From Sphingobacterium prati (GTDB lineage: Bacteria; Bacteroidota; Bacteroidia; Sphingobacteriales; Sphingobacteriaceae), in contig NZ_JABJWY010000034.1 in the NCBI RefSeq assembly GCF_013167215.1, forward strand, positions 434,001 to 498,000: DNA of 64,000 nucleotides. Direction: 5' to 3'. The notes below the pieces were generated by a model that did no database searches, had not been told where the DNA came from, and saw nothing but the letters and a program-made list of their open reading frames with translations. Positions 18,960 through 28,446 of this stretch are shown in pieces; within the stretch, counting starts at the first letter, position 1, and every line of letters begins with the position of its first letter. The position numbers and the translations under genes are program-made.

Positions 18960-19898
18960 ATGCCAACCCAATTTACAATAAAAAACAATAAAAAGACGGC
19001 ACTTTTTTTAGGAATATTGGCCGCGTTATTTTTCGCAAGTACCTTTGTCCTAAACCGTATCATGTCCGTTTCGGGAGGAAGCTGGCAGTGGACAGCATCC
19101 TTGCGCTTTCTGTGGATGCTTCCCATCTTGTTTGTCATTGTATTAATAAGGGGCAATTTAGGACCACTCTTTTATGCTATCAAATCCTCCCCCTTGCAGT
19201 GGCTGCTATGGAGCACGATAGGTTTTGGTCTGTTTTATGCTACGCTGACATTTGGCGCAAGCTTCGGTCCTTCCTGGCTGGTGGCCAGCACCTTTGAATT
19301 TACCATTATCGCAGGAATGTTTATTGGGCTATTAATGGAGAAAAAAGGGCATCGAAAAGGGATATCCAAAGCTTCGCTGCTGTTTTCGGTTATTATTTTC
19401 CTCGGCATTGTGCTAATGCAGATTTCCGAGGCACGGGCAACCTCCGTAAAATCCATGCTTTTGGGTACTATCCCAGTATTGATCGGAGCAATCGCTTACC
19501 CGCTGGGAAACCGTAAAATGATGCAAATTGCAGGAACCAAACTGGATGCCTTCCAACGCACCCTGGGCATGACTTTATGCAGCATGCCTTTTTGGCTAAT
19601 GCTCAGCATCTTCGGTTATCTGGATAAAGGAGGGCCTACGGAGAGTCAGCTGCTGCAAACTCTGATGGTAGCCATCTTTTCGGGTGTGATTGCCACACTC
19701 CTATTCTTTACAGCGACAGATATCGTCCGCACCGACCCTAAAGCACTCGCCGCAATAGAAGCTACACAGGCCATGGAGGTGATCTTTACCTTGTTGGGTG
19801 AAATCATTTTATTACAGGCCGCGCTTCCAAATAGTTACTCCTGTGCAGGAATTGGTCTGGTTGTCATTGGAATGCTATTGCATAGCCGTTCGCATTAG
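18960..19898 (+). CDS. DMT-superfamily multidrug-type exporter (EmrE-like, PF13536 type)
   Basis: Membrane protein of 312 residues with about ten hydrophobic segments, arranged as two EamA-like halves. The first helix reads ALFLGILAALFFASTFVLNR, a pattern of the ten-helix putative multidrug-resistance efflux family. The C-terminal half ends in EATQAMEVIFTLLGEIILL and a final helix. Substrate unknown. It diverges from fabV and converges with the ABC exporter. Confidence 0.75.
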   Translation: MPTQFTIKNNKKTALFLGILAALFFASTFVLNRIMSVSGGSWQWTASLRFLWMLPILFVIVLIRGNLGPLFYAIKSSPLQWLLWSTIGFGLFYATLTFGASFGPSWLVASTFEFTIIAGMFIGLLMEKKGHRKGISKASLLFSVIIFLGIVLMQISEARATSVKSMLLGTIPVLIGAIAYPLGNRKMMQIAGTKLDAFQRTLGMTLCSMPFWLMLSIFGYLDKGGPTESQLLQTLMVAIFSGVIATLLFFTATDIVRTDPKALAAIEATQAMEVIFTLLGEIILLQAALPNSYSCAGIGLVVIGMLLHSRSH

Positions 19899-19915
19899 CA
19901 TCAAAAAAGATTACA

Positions 19916-21706
19916 TCAATTTTCATCTCCATTTAAGGTCTTACTGATTTTACTTAAATTAAGGCTGTTGGCCATAGCAGAAAAGATCTCGTAATAGGCA
20001 CCCTTCTGCATATAGAGATCTTCATGCTGCCCCTGCTCCACGACATGCCCCTTCTCCATAACCACAATGGCATTTGAATCGATAATCTGGGAGATGCTAT
20101 GCGATACAATAATCACCGTTCGATCTTTCTTGATCGCGTCCAAGCTATTTTTAATCTGCTCCGTAGCAATGGCATCCAGATTTGCCGTGGGTTCATCCAG
20201 AAAAATAATAGGCGGATTTTTTAGGAACAGCCTTGCGATCGCAATGCGCTGCTGTTGTCCACCTGAAAGTAATTGCGCATCCGATTCATATCCTTTTGGA
20301 AGTTCCATAATCTGCTGATGGATATATGCTTTCTTCGCCGCTTCCATAATTTCCTCCCGTGAGCTTCCCATCTTGCCATACTCAATATTTTCAAATATTG
20401 TTCCTTTAAAAATATGGTTACGCTGCAGCACCATTCCGATATGTTGCCGTAGAAACGCCGTATCATAATCCGCTAGATCAACGCCGTCCAGCAAGATCCG
20501 TCCTCGTGTAGGCTCGTAGAATTTGTCCAGCAAATTGATAATTGTACTTTTCCCTGCGCCACTTAATCCAACTAATGCTGTAATTTCATTGGGTTTAATT
20601 TCAAAATTGACATCTTTTAAAGCCTGCGTCCCGTTAGGATATTCAAAGAAGACATGGTTCAGCGCCAAATGTCCGCGAATTTGTGCCGGCCGATAAGTCC
20701 CTTTTGATTCGATCTGATCATCGGATTCCAAAATCTCAAAAAAGGATTCTGAATAGATCAGGGCATCATTTACTTCATCGTAAATACGGTGCAGCTGGCG
20801 GATGGGTGCCGAAACATTGTTAAATAGCATGATATGAAACATAATCGCTCCAATCGTAATTTGTCCGGATAGTACCAAATAGGCCGTCAGCACGATAATG
20901 CCAACGACAGCAATCTGCTCCACAAAATTTTTGATACTATCATAGAAGAAACTTGTTTTTCGGGTCTGCATCTGGTTTTCGGTCATTTCATATTGAATCT
21001 TTTCGTGTCGCTTCGCCTCTTCGGGCTCCCGCACAAAAGATTTGATGACAAGAATTGAATCGATCAAAGCGATAATCCGATTATTTTTCGATTCGCGGTA
21101 TTTGCGCATCTGCCGCCTAAAACCCGTTAGTTTAGAAGCCTGTGTCTGACCGATATAAAGATATAAAGGAATGACAGCAAGCCCTACCAAGCCAACGTAT
21201 ACATTGGCGTAGAACATACAGACCAGAGCAATGATGGCGTTGGCAAATAAGGGGAGAATATCAATAAAGAAGTTTTGTACTAAACGTGTCAGTGAGCTGA
21301 TCCCTGAGTCGATACGTGTCGCCAGCTTGCCACTTTCATTATCTGCTGATGTATAAAAAGCGAGCTTATAGGTCAAAATACGACTGACAATGGATTGCGA
21401 AAAATCACGTGCAATATAAATACGGAGCTTTTCCCCGTAAAATTTCTGTCCAAACTGCACCAATGCATAGACAATTTCCTTGAGCAATAGTACCGCGCTG
21501 ATGATCCCGACAATGTACATCCCCTTTGACAAGGGTTCTTTAGCCACCATCAAGGCGTTGATGGTATCTACCGTATACCGCAAAATAAAAGCATTGATCT
21601 GTGCAGCAAATGATCCGACAACGGTCAAAAGCAAGGTATAAACAATCAATTTACGGTAAGGACGTGCAAAGGGAATAATTTTTTTAAACAGCTGTGGAAT
21701 GGTCAT
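19916..21706 (-). CDS. ABC exporter, fused membrane and ATPase domains
   Basis: Half-transporter of the MsbA/LmrA type, expected to work as a dimer in the inner membrane. From the ATG at 21706 it has 596 residues: six transmembrane helices in the first 330, then the nucleotide-binding domain with Walker A GLSGAGKS, signature LSGGQQQR, Walker B IIFLDEPTANLD and the H-loop VSHS. An in-frame ATG at 21751 adds 15 polar residues and is less likely. Substrate (lipid, peptide or drug) cannot be told. No accessory or partner subunit is adjacent. Confidence 0.88.
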   Translation of the reverse strand: MTIPQLFKKIIPFARPYRKLIVYTLLLTVVGSFAAQINAFILRYTVDTINALMVAKEPLSKGMYIVGIISAVLLLKEIVYALVQFGQKFYGEKLRIYIARDFSQSIVSRILTYKLAFYTSADNESGKLATRIDSGISSLTRLVQNFFIDILPLFANAIIALVCMFYANVYVGLVGLAVIPLYLYIGQTQASKLTGFRRQMRKYRESKNNRIIALIDSILVIKSFVREPEEAKRHEKIQYEMTENQMQTRKTSFFYDSIKNFVEQIAVVGIIVLTAYLVLSGQITIGAIMFHIMLFNNVSAPIRQLHRIYDEVNDALIYSESFFEILESDDQIESKGTYRPAQIRGHLALNHVFFEYPNGTQALKDVNFEIKPNEITALVGLSGAGKSTIINLLDKFYEPTRGRILLDGVDLADYDTAFLRQHIGMVLQRNHIFKGTIFENIEYGKMGSSREEIMEAAKKAYIHQQIMELPKGYESDAQLLSGGQQQRIAIARLFLKNPPIIFLDEPTANLDAIATEQIKNSLDAIKKDRTVIIVSHSISQIIDSNAIVVMEKGHVVEQGQHEDLYMQKGAYYEIFSAMANSLNLSKISKTLNGDEN

Positions 21707-21866
21707 AAAGAAAGATTTACGATGTGCAAGTAACAAATAAGCACTATGCATTGTTTAAAAATAAACAGAAAAAATGTAACCCTACCTTCCGAGACCGAAA
21801 TACTGACACAAAAAAATCGCATCATAAGCATGATACGACTTTTATTCATAGCACATTAACTTTGGA

Positions 21867-22661
21867 TTACCCAAAAATGCGGTTCAATACCTTAGCCAGA
21901 CGCAAACCACCTTTTAACAGACACTGTTCCATCGTATCTTTATTTTGATAAACATACGAATAAGACAAATTTGCATTATTGGCAACATCGGCATAAATCT
22001 TCTCAGCAAGCTGATTGGATTCGTACAGCCAATTAGACAGTTCACCCGCGGCCAATTGTTCATTCTCCTTTTTTCCGTTGACATCCAATACCGTTGCATA
22101 TTCGGTATAACTATACTTCTCATTATCCACGAGATCACTGTCCCAGACACGGTGAATATTGGATTTTTTCCCAAACCAGCTTACCTCGATCTTGTTACCG
22201 CCCTGATCTTCTGCACGGCTGACATGCATGGGCTGATGAGCATCTCCCAGGATATGGATCAAGAAATAGAGATTTTGTTTCTGCTCGTCCAGCGAAATAT
22301 TTTTATCAGCAAAAGACTGTTCGATACGTATTGCCATTTTGTATAAATTCTCATCAGCCGAATTTTCAAGTCCTTGCTGAAACGTTGCCCAGGGTAAATT
22401 TGAATTTAAGTTTATGAAATGCGCATTGCCTAATTTCTTAAATTCAGGATTCGGATCCGACTTGATAAAGTCCCCCCAATTTGCCCAGTATGCCAGCTTT
22501 TGCTGTCCAATGATTTTTCCGATATTCTTTTTTGCTTTTTTGCTCAAATGACGCTCCGCTATTTCGGCGACGACGCGGTGCCCAATGGTCCCCCAGGCAA
22601 ATACCGATGAAAGCTGAAAACACAAAGCTACAGTCAACAGACCCTTAATCACTTTTTTCAT
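21867..22661 (-). CDS. S1/P1-type nuclease
   Basis: Secreted zinc-dependent nuclease for single-stranded nucleic acids. From the ATG at 22661 the protein has 264 residues with a signal peptide ending VFA, so that the mature protein starts with Trp23, whose amino group ligates zinc in this family. Further ligands are visible: His28 (GTIGHRVV), Asp in NWGDFIKSDP, His in NAHFIN, and the HILGDAHQPMHV cluster. An upstream in-frame start would destroy the signal peptide and overlap the next gene. Likely periplasmic or extracellular, probably for nucleotide salvage (inference). Confidence 0.9.
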   Translation of the reverse strand: MKKVIKGLLTVALCFQLSSVFAWGTIGHRVVAEIAERHLSKKAKKNIGKIIGQQKLAYWANWGDFIKSDPNPEFKKLGNAHFINLNSNLPWATFQQGLENSADENLYKMAIRIEQSFADKNISLDEQKQNLYFLIHILGDAHQPMHVSRAEDQGGNKIEVSWFGKKSNIHRVWDSDLVDNEKYSYTEYATVLDVNGKKENEQLAAGELSNWLYESNQLAEKIYADVANNANLSYSYVYQNKDTMEQCLLKGGLRLAKVLNRIFG

Positions 22662-22683
22662 TGTTATATTTATTTTATTGTAA

Positions 22684-23145
22684 TTATTTAAAGATCTCGA
22701 ATGCGTATTTTGCCGAAGACCAGAACTCATCTATCGCGATCATGCGTGGTTTAAAGAAAGCGATCAGTTCTCCCCATTCCGTTTCCTTAAAAATGCTATG
22801 GCCGGTTAAGGTTTTATAGATCTGGCAGTAGGGCTTGCCATATGCGTCATAACTATCCATATCCCATTCCCAATCTTCCCCAAGGATAGCATGAAGCAGC
22901 CCTTTATACTGCAGGAACTGCTCCGCCATTAATGTGCGGATTCCGGCATCCGCATGTGACCAGATAATCGCAATTTTCGCAGTATTTTGATCCGCATCCA
23001 TCTTAAAATACAAATGCCTGACGCCGGTCTTATAGTTAATCCAATTGACTTTTTCGCCGTCTGCAGCGGAGTGCAGGGACATGAATTGCCCAAATTTGGT
23101 CCAGAACAGCTGTTTCAATTGCTTTACTTCTTCTCTTGAATACAC
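22684..23145 (-). CDS. DUF4268 domain protein
   Basis: A 153-residue protein with the DUF4268 pattern: KQLFWTKFGQFMSLH at the N-terminus, the GVRHLYFKMDAD strand and an aromatic C-terminal part (EWGELIAFFKPRMIAIDEFW). No signal peptide or membrane segment. The fold family is sometimes found attached to nucleases, but here it stands alone, 22 bases upstream of the S1/P1 nuclease gene on the same strand, so the two may be cotranscribed. Function unknown. Confidence 0.7.
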   Translation of the reverse strand: MYSREEVKQLKQLFWTKFGQFMSLHSAADGEKVNWINYKTGVRHLYFKMDADQNTAKIAIIWSHADAGIRTLMAEQFLQYKGLLHAILGEDWEWDMDSYDAYGKPYCQIYKTLTGHSIFKETEWGELIAFFKPRMIAIDEFWSSAKYAFEIFK

Positions 23146-23245
23146 AAATACAATTTTTAAGTCAACAAAATTAAGAAAATAGCGCGGTATGCCTAAACCA
23201 TATTGGTATTAAAATTGTTGTTTTATCAACAAACAAATCCAAAAG

Positions 23246-23782
23246 ATGAATATAGACAAGAAAAAATCGCTCTTACTACTGACCGCTGTGGCGTTGGGAA
23301 CGGTGGCATACAATGCGTTAAAGCCCGTTATCTCCCGTCCGGATGTAGTAGAACCTTTTGATTTAGATAAATACCTCGGGAAATGGTTTGAAATTGCACG
23401 GCTTGACTTTCGCTGGGAAAGAGGGCTCAGTCAAGTTTCGGCAGAGTATACCAAGAATAAGGATGGAACAATCCGGGTCAACAATCAAGGTTACTCGGAG
23501 GAAAAAGAACGCTGGAAACAGTCCATCGGAAAAGCTAAGTTTGTCAACAGCTCACACGAAGGTGCATTGAAAGTATCATTCTTTGGCCCATTTTACAGTG
23601 GTTATCATATTGTAAAAATAACTCCCGATTACAGCTACGCCCTTGTGTTTGGAGACAACCTTGATTACATGTGGATTCTGGGCAGAAATACCGAGATTCC
23701 GGACAAGATCAGAAATGAGTTTCTCACCTATGCGTTACAATGTGGCTATGAAACCGGCAAGCTGGTTTGGACAAAGCATTAA
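23246..23782 (+). CDS. blc: Bacterial lipocalin (Blc-like)
   Basis: Binds lipids or other small hydrophobic ligands in the envelope. The 178 residues start with a short positively charged and hydrophobic segment (KKKSLLLLTAVALGTVAY), which may be a membrane anchor or an uncleaved signal; no lipobox cysteine is present, unlike E. coli Blc. The lipocalin signature YLGKWFEIARLDFRWERG is at about 44-61 and the second conserved region (YSYALVFG...MWILGRN) near 130-150. The stop codon shares TTAA (23779-23782) with the convergent gene. Confidence 0.88.
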   Translation: MNIDKKKSLLLLTAVALGTVAYNALKPVISRPDVVEPFDLDKYLGKWFEIARLDFRWERGLSQVSAEYTKNKDGTIRVNNQGYSEEKERWKQSIGKAKFVNSSHEGALKVSFFGPFYSGYHIVKITPDYSYALVFGDNLDYMWILGRNTEIPDKIRNEFLTYALQCGYETGKLVWTKH

Positions 23783-24084
23783 TCAAAAATTGGCGCGAGT
23801 ACCTGGTAATTGAGCGTTGGATCCTGGGCTAAAACATCAGCGATCTCTTGAAGATCTTGCTGATTGATCGCATTTTTTATTCCTGCATTATACAGACTCG
23901 CAAGAAATAGCGCGGCTTCACGCTTTTCAACTAACGCCAAGATAGCGCTTCCAACATAGAAATTGAGAACAGATGCAGCGTAGTCACCAAATATATGGAA
24001 ACCAAAATCACCGTTTTTTTGTAATGCATGGCGCATCATTTTCTCAAAATCCGAACGCAATATTTCTTTTGTTGTATCTTTCAT
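23779..24084 (-). CDS. Hypothetical protein
   Basis: A 101-residue protein from the ATG at 24084. A longer frame up to 24201 would run through the amtB terminator, so the short form is preferred. It is rich in helix-forming residues, with hydrophobic patches (AASVLNFYVGSAILALVEKREAALFLASLYNAG) and no signal peptide. No family is recognised. It converges with the lipocalin gene, sharing TTAA as the two stop codons. Confidence 0.5.
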   Translation of the reverse strand: MKDTTKEILRSDFEKMMRHALQKNGDFGFHIFGDYAASVLNFYVGSAILALVEKREAALFLASLYNAGIKNAINQQDLQEIADVLAQDPTLNYQVLAPIFD

Positions 24085-24132
24085 AAGGAAACTAAAATAG
24101 TGCAGCATATTCGCTCTGTTGGGCAAAGGTGC

Positions 24133-24175
24133 AAAAAAAATCCCAAACAATGCCGCGTGAAAGCATTGTTTGGGA
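24133..24175 (-). terminator. Terminator of amtB
   Basis: Perfect 13-bp stem, TCCCAAACAATGC (24141-24153) with GCATTGTTTGGGA (24163-24175). On the minus strand it runs into eight Ts (complement of 24133-24140). Confidence 0.92.
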
Positions 24176-24201
24176 TGATTAAACGATTTTGATCTTAGCA
24201 A

Positions 24202-25506
24202 TTAAAGTGCTTCAGCATGTTGAGAAACATCCAGACCAAGCTCCTCATCTGTTTCTTCTACACGTAAAGGAGAAATTAGATCCGTTACTTTTAACAGTAC
24301 CAAAGAGCCTACGAAAGCAAAGAAAGATACGGCAAATAAAGCTACCGTATGCACAAAGAATAACTTAGTTTCTCCAAAAAACAAGCCATTGTCAACAACC
24401 AATGGATTTACATTATGATGTGCAAATACACCAGTTAGCACCATTCCTACCATACCACCTACACCATGACAAGGAAACACGTCCAATGTATCATCGATGC
24501 TGGTTTTGCTCCTTAAATAGACAACTAGATTACTAATCAATGCAGCGACTAGTCCAATAACCATGGCATGTGGAATGCTAACAAATCCTGCTGCTGGCGT
24601 AATTGCTACCAGTCCCACAACTGCACCGATACATGCCCCCATTGCTGATGGTTTTTTACCGCGGATGATATCCACAAATATCCAAGCCATTGCCGCCATT
24701 GCCGATGCTGTAGTTGTGGTCGCAAAGGCGTAGGCTGCTAACGAGTTGGCACCTCCGGCCGAACCTGCATTAAATCCGAACCAACCGAACCACAACAAAG
24801 CAGTTCCTAAGATCACATAACTTATACGTGCTGGATTGTGCGTCTGTGATTTACGGCCTTTTAAATAAATCGCAGCAGCCAATGCCGCCCAGCCTGCTGA
24901 CATGTGCACAACAGTGCCGCCGGCAAAATCAAGTACACCAAATTTTGCCAAAATTCCTTCTGGATGCCAGGTAGCATGCGCCAAGGGCATATAAATAAAG
25001 ATACCAAACAAGATAATAAACAACATATAGGAGTTAAATCGTATACGCTCAGCAAATGCACCAGTAATAAGTGCAGGCGTAATAATCGCAAATTTCAATT
25101 GAAACATCGCAAATAAAACCAATGGAATGGTTGGTAGGGCGCCCCAGGCAATATTCCCCAATGTACCTTTCATCATAAAGAATGTTCGAGGATCACCTAT
25201 AATTCCGCCGATATCTTCACCAAAGGCCAGGCTAAATCCAACAATGACCCATAGGATCGTCATCAAACACATACAGATAAAACTTTGCATCATCGTCGAG
25301 ATCACATTTTTTTTACTGACCATTCCCCCATAAAAAAAAGCCAGACCAGGTGTCATAATCAACACCAACGCAGAAGAAGTCAATAACCAGGCTGTATCCC
25401 CTGTGTCAAATTCTGCTTTATTCAACGCAGATAAATCTATTGAGGGAAATACAAGTCCTAATACGCCCAAAAGTACTAGAACAAAGAGTGGAATAATTTT
25501 TTTCAT
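24202..25506 (-). CDS. amtB: Ammonium transporter
   Basis: Inner-membrane ammonium channel/transporter. The 434 residues have about eleven transmembrane helices; the Amt signature DFAGGTVVHMSAGWAALAAAIYLKGR is near 193-218, and the pore histidines are present (VVHM and, later, FPCHGVGGMVG). The N-terminal leader VPSIDL-type segment may be a cleaved signal, as in other Amt proteins. The usual partner glnK is not adjacent; instead a beta-barrel porin is transcribed divergently. It has its own terminator. Confidence 0.95.
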   Translation of the reverse strand: MKKIIPLFVLVLLGVLGLVFPSIDLSALNKAEFDTGDTAWLLTSSALVLIMTPGLAFFYGGMVSKKNVISTMMQSFICMCLMTILWVIVGFSLAFGEDIGGIIGDPRTFFMMKGTLGNIAWGALPTIPLVLFAMFQLKFAIITPALITGAFAERIRFNSYMLFIILFGIFIYMPLAHATWHPEGILAKFGVLDFAGGTVVHMSAGWAALAAAIYLKGRKSQTHNPARISYVILGTALLWFGWFGFNAGSAGGANSLAAYAFATTTTASAMAAMAWIFVDIIRGKKPSAMGACIGAVVGLVAITPAAGFVSIPHAMVIGLVAALISNLVVYLRSKTSIDDTLDVFPCHGVGGMVGMVLTGVFAHHNVNPLVVDNGLFFGETKLFFVHTVALFAVSFFAFVGSLVLLKVTDLISPLRVEETDEELGLDVSQHAEAL

Positions 25507-25763
25507 TTTTTTTAAACTGATTAGTGTTTATTAATACGTCAATAAATTTTAAATAAAATACAAAAACAAAACAAAAACCCTTTCTTACTTATTGTTTTGA
25601 CAAATATAAACTCTTTTTATTGAAAAATTACTATCAAATATTATTTTTTATGATATTTTTTACATAATTTCACAGAAAACAAATACAAAACCACAAAAAC
25701 CTATAAAAAAACAAAGAAAAATCAACAAAAATTAAAACAGATCAAACTTAAAACCTTATCAAC
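25507..25763. other. A-tract-rich divergent promoter region of amtB and porin
   Basis: This 257-base spacer is extremely AT-rich with many runs of four or more A on the plus strand (for example CAAAAACAAAACAAAAACC at 25560). It must hold the promoters for both divergent genes. I find no sigma-54 type GG-N10-GC element and no clear operator. The A-tracts suggest intrinsically curved DNA. Confidence 0.5.
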
Positions 25764-26816
25764 ATGAAAAAAATCTTAACAATCATCATTTTTTCAATAA
25801 TTTTCATTCAAAAATCAAAGTCACAAGAGGAAACAAAAGAAAAACCTGTTGAAATATCAGGATCGGTAGACACCTATTGGAAATATGACTTCCAAAATAA
25901 ACCGAACATCAACACTTACTTTACCGAGGATAATAATTCTGTGTCTATAGGAATGGTTGATCTGGCTTTAAAAAAGCAGTTTAAGAAAGCTTCTTTTGTA
26001 GGGGAACTTTCCTTTGGCCCCCGCGGTCAATATCGGTCTATTATTAATGGAGACGGTCAACCTGGTGATGACAAGAATAGCTTCCACATCCAAAATTTAT
26101 ATGTTGGCTACGATCTTACCGACAAACTTAACCTTACTGCTGGCTTCATGGGAACATTTGTCGGGTTTGAAGTCATCTCACCTACTTATAATTTCCATTA
26201 CTCTACCTCCTACTTATTCGGTGCCGGCCCCTTTCAAGATGCGGGACTAAAAGCAACTTATAGCTTTTCTGATAAATTTGCATTGATGGTAGGTATATTT
26301 AATGACTGGAATGTGTACCAAGATCTAAATGGTGTCTCACACGTTGGCTCGCAATTAGCTTACCGACCCAACGACAAAGGCAGTTTTTACTTAAATTTTC
26401 TTACAGGATCTTCTGTTGGGGGTAAGGAAAACTATAGTTCAGGCACGCTTGTGGATTTTGTAGGAAATTACGATTTCACACCAAAATTCTATCTTGGTGT
26501 AAACGCCACGCATTATAAACGAAAAGCCGAAGGCGGATACACTGGAGTAGCTCTCTATCCAAGAGTTCATCTCTCAGAAAATTTCGGAATAGGATTACGT
26601 GAAGAGTTCTTCCAAACTCACAAAGAAGAAACCAATGGAATTCCTAGTTCCAATATGCTAGCTACCACGTTGACAGCTGAGTACAACTACCACGGCTTCA
26701 AATTTATACCCGAAGTAAGAATTGACAAAAGCAATTCTGAGAAATTCGTCAAGAATGACCTTTCTCCGACAAAATCAGCCGGTCAGTTTCTACTAGCCTG
26801 TGTTTATAGCTTCTAA
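25764..26816 (+). CDS. Outer-membrane beta-barrel porin (OmpL-like, porin-2 type)
   Basis: Predicted outer-membrane channel of 350 residues. A signal peptide (about 1-20, ending SKSQ) is followed by alternating hydrophobic/hydrophilic strands and a C-terminal aromatic end (LACVYSF), typical of beta-barrels. Segments such as FHIQNLYVGYDLTDKLNLTAGFMGTFVGFEVISP match the bbp2/OmpL-like porin pattern. It is divergent from amtB, which fits a role in nitrogen uptake across the outer membrane (inference from position). Confidence 0.8.
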   Translation: MKKILTIIIFSIIFIQKSKSQEETKEKPVEISGSVDTYWKYDFQNKPNINTYFTEDNNSVSIGMVDLALKKQFKKASFVGELSFGPRGQYRSIINGDGQPGDDKNSFHIQNLYVGYDLTDKLNLTAGFMGTFVGFEVISPTYNFHYSTSYLFGAGPFQDAGLKATYSFSDKFALMVGIFNDWNVYQDLNGVSHVGSQLAYRPNDKGSFYLNFLTGSSVGGKENYSSGTLVDFVGNYDFTPKFYLGVNATHYKRKAEGGYTGVALYPRVHLSENFGIGLREEFFQTHKEETNGIPSSNMLATTLTAEYNYHGFKFIPEVRIDKSNSEKFVKNDLSPTKSAGQFLLACVYSF

Positions 26817-26916
26817 CAAACTTTGCCATAACATTTTAAAACGCCAAAATATGGATGATTATTTCCACTCATCGCGAAATCATTACGTAATCCCCTAAAA
26901 AAACTACTAAAAATAG

Positions 26917-26947
26917 AAAAAGCGGATTCTTTTGGATCCGCTTTTAT
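26917..26947. terminator. Bidirectional terminator after porin
   Basis: AAAAAGCGGAT (26917-26927) pairs with ATCCGCTTTT (26936-26945) around 8 nt, between convergent genes. Confidence 0.85.
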
Positions 26948-26985
26948 ATTATCAAACATTTCAAACTTCACATTTCCGCCGCACA

Positions 26986-28368
26986 TTACCTAACGCTAAC
27001 GGCAACATGTCGATCTAAAATCCGATCAGTTTCTGGCGCATCGGCCGCGTACTTGGCAAATTGCGAACCATATCCTTCAGCTCCGATGACCTGCTTAGAC
27101 AGTCCTGCATTATCCAGATACTCCTTCACAGCATTTGCGCGATCCAATGATAATTTTTTATTGAATTCTTCATTTCCAGTTTTATCCGTATAACCTCCAA
27201 TTTTCACATTAGCCGTTGGAAAGGCTTTGAGTATTTCTGCCAAATTACTAAGTTGGACCTGGCTTTCAGGTAAGACCTTTGCAGTACCGGTTTCAAAATT
27301 CAGGTTATCAAAATCAAACCATTTATTTTTCAATGAATCTTCTCCTAAAGACTTGTAATCAGATCTTAAAAATTGAACCAATTGGTCTTCTATTCCGCTT
27401 TTAAACGCGCCTAACTTTGCACCATTTGGCAGCGCCACATCCAAGCGCTCACGATCAATTTCGCTAGACGGGTCGCCTCCCGCCATATTTCCTGAATCTA
27501 ACTGTACTTGATTGACACTGGTATCCGAAGAGCCCTCTTTTTTATCCCCACTACAGCCCTTGCCAAATAAAAACCAAAGAAGCGCAATGACAATTAACGC
27601 AATTAAAATCTTCCACCATCCACCACCTGAAGAGTTTGTTGATGCAGCACCTGTTTTGACAGCATCTGCTCGGGGTAATGCCAAAGGTTCCTTATGCGCC
27701 CCTAACTCTGTAGCCGGGTTAATAACAGGCGAATCTTGATGATGTTCGACATTTTTCACAATATCTTCGGCGGGCTTTTCAGGCACGACTGTTTCGGGTT
27801 CCGAAAAATGATCACCATCAAATAGTTTTCCAAAGGCGCCTAAACTAAGACCAGCAGGGATAGCAGCAGCAAATGCAGTCTTATTCTCTTTTAATGTTTG
27901 ACTTATTACACTTGCATCCCAGTGTTGCCCCTTATTCGTCAAGCTGGAGAATATAGCTGGAAGCGAGAAGCGCATCAATTTGTGCACTGAGTCTGCACTA
28001 AAGCCTAGATAGCCGGCAATGGTACTTATCACAGTCTCTAACCCACCACCAAATATAGAAGTCAAGATATTGCTATTGTCCGAACCTTCCGAGACCACTT
28101 CTTGGCCCTCCACATCTCCATCATTTGTCCGATCACCTAAAAATCGAGTAAGGTCAAAATTCGAAAAATGCTGTTTTCCTTGTTCCAAAATTGCCGCCAT
28201 TCCACCACCATTATCGGACTGTTGACTCATGCCTAATAACAGTGCAGGAACAACAACGTTTAAGCCCTGTTTTACCTGTTCATGATTTTGGTTTAAGCGT
28301 TGCCCGAACCGAGTAAGAATCTCGTCATTAAAAAAGTCTTTAGTTGATTTTAAAAGCTGATTTTCCAT
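26986..28368 (-). CDS. DUF937 - transmembrane - OmpA-domain protein
   Basis: A 460-residue protein with three parts: an N-terminal DUF937 region (about 1-180, no signal peptide), one transmembrane helix at 251-269 (WWKILIALIVIALLWFLFG), and a C-terminal OmpA-like peptidoglycan-binding domain (about 350-460) with GGYTDKTGNEEFNKKLSLDRA, where Asp394 and Arg410 are the diaminopimelate-contacting pair. A charged/Pro-rich linker (183-250) precedes the helix. The most natural topology is DUF937 in the cytoplasm and OmpA in the periplasm, anchored in the inner membrane. Function unknown; a role linking the wall to the cell interior is inference. Confidence 0.82.
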   Translation of the reverse strand: MENQLLKSTKDFFNDEILTRFGQRLNQNHEQVKQGLNVVVPALLLGMSQQSDNGGGMAAILEQGKQHFSNFDLTRFLGDRTNDGDVEGQEVVSEGSDNSNILTSIFGGGLETVISTIAGYLGFSADSVHKLMRFSLPAIFSSLTNKGQHWDASVISQTLKENKTAFAAAIPAGLSLGAFGKLFDGDHFSEPETVVPEKPAEDIVKNVEHHQDSPVINPATELGAHKEPLALPRADAVKTGAASTNSSGGGWWKILIALIVIALLWFLFGKGCSGDKKEGSSDTSVNQVQLDSGNMAGGDPSSEIDRERLDVALPNGAKLGAFKSGIEDQLVQFLRSDYKSLGEDSLKNKWFDFDNLNFETGTAKVLPESQVQLSNLAEILKAFPTANVKIGGYTDKTGNEEFNKKLSLDRANAVKEYLDNAGLSKQVIGAEGYGSQFAKYAADAPETDRILDRHVAVSVR

Positions 28369-28446
28369 AACCTTAGTTTATTTATTGTTTATATGATAAA
28401 ACATTAACAAACAAAGGCTTAAATTGTTCAAATCAAACCAAGGCTG

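Noticed and set aside
25507-25763. Sigma-54 promoter upstream of amtB
   Set aside because: No GG-N10-GC pair at the correct spacing was found by eye.
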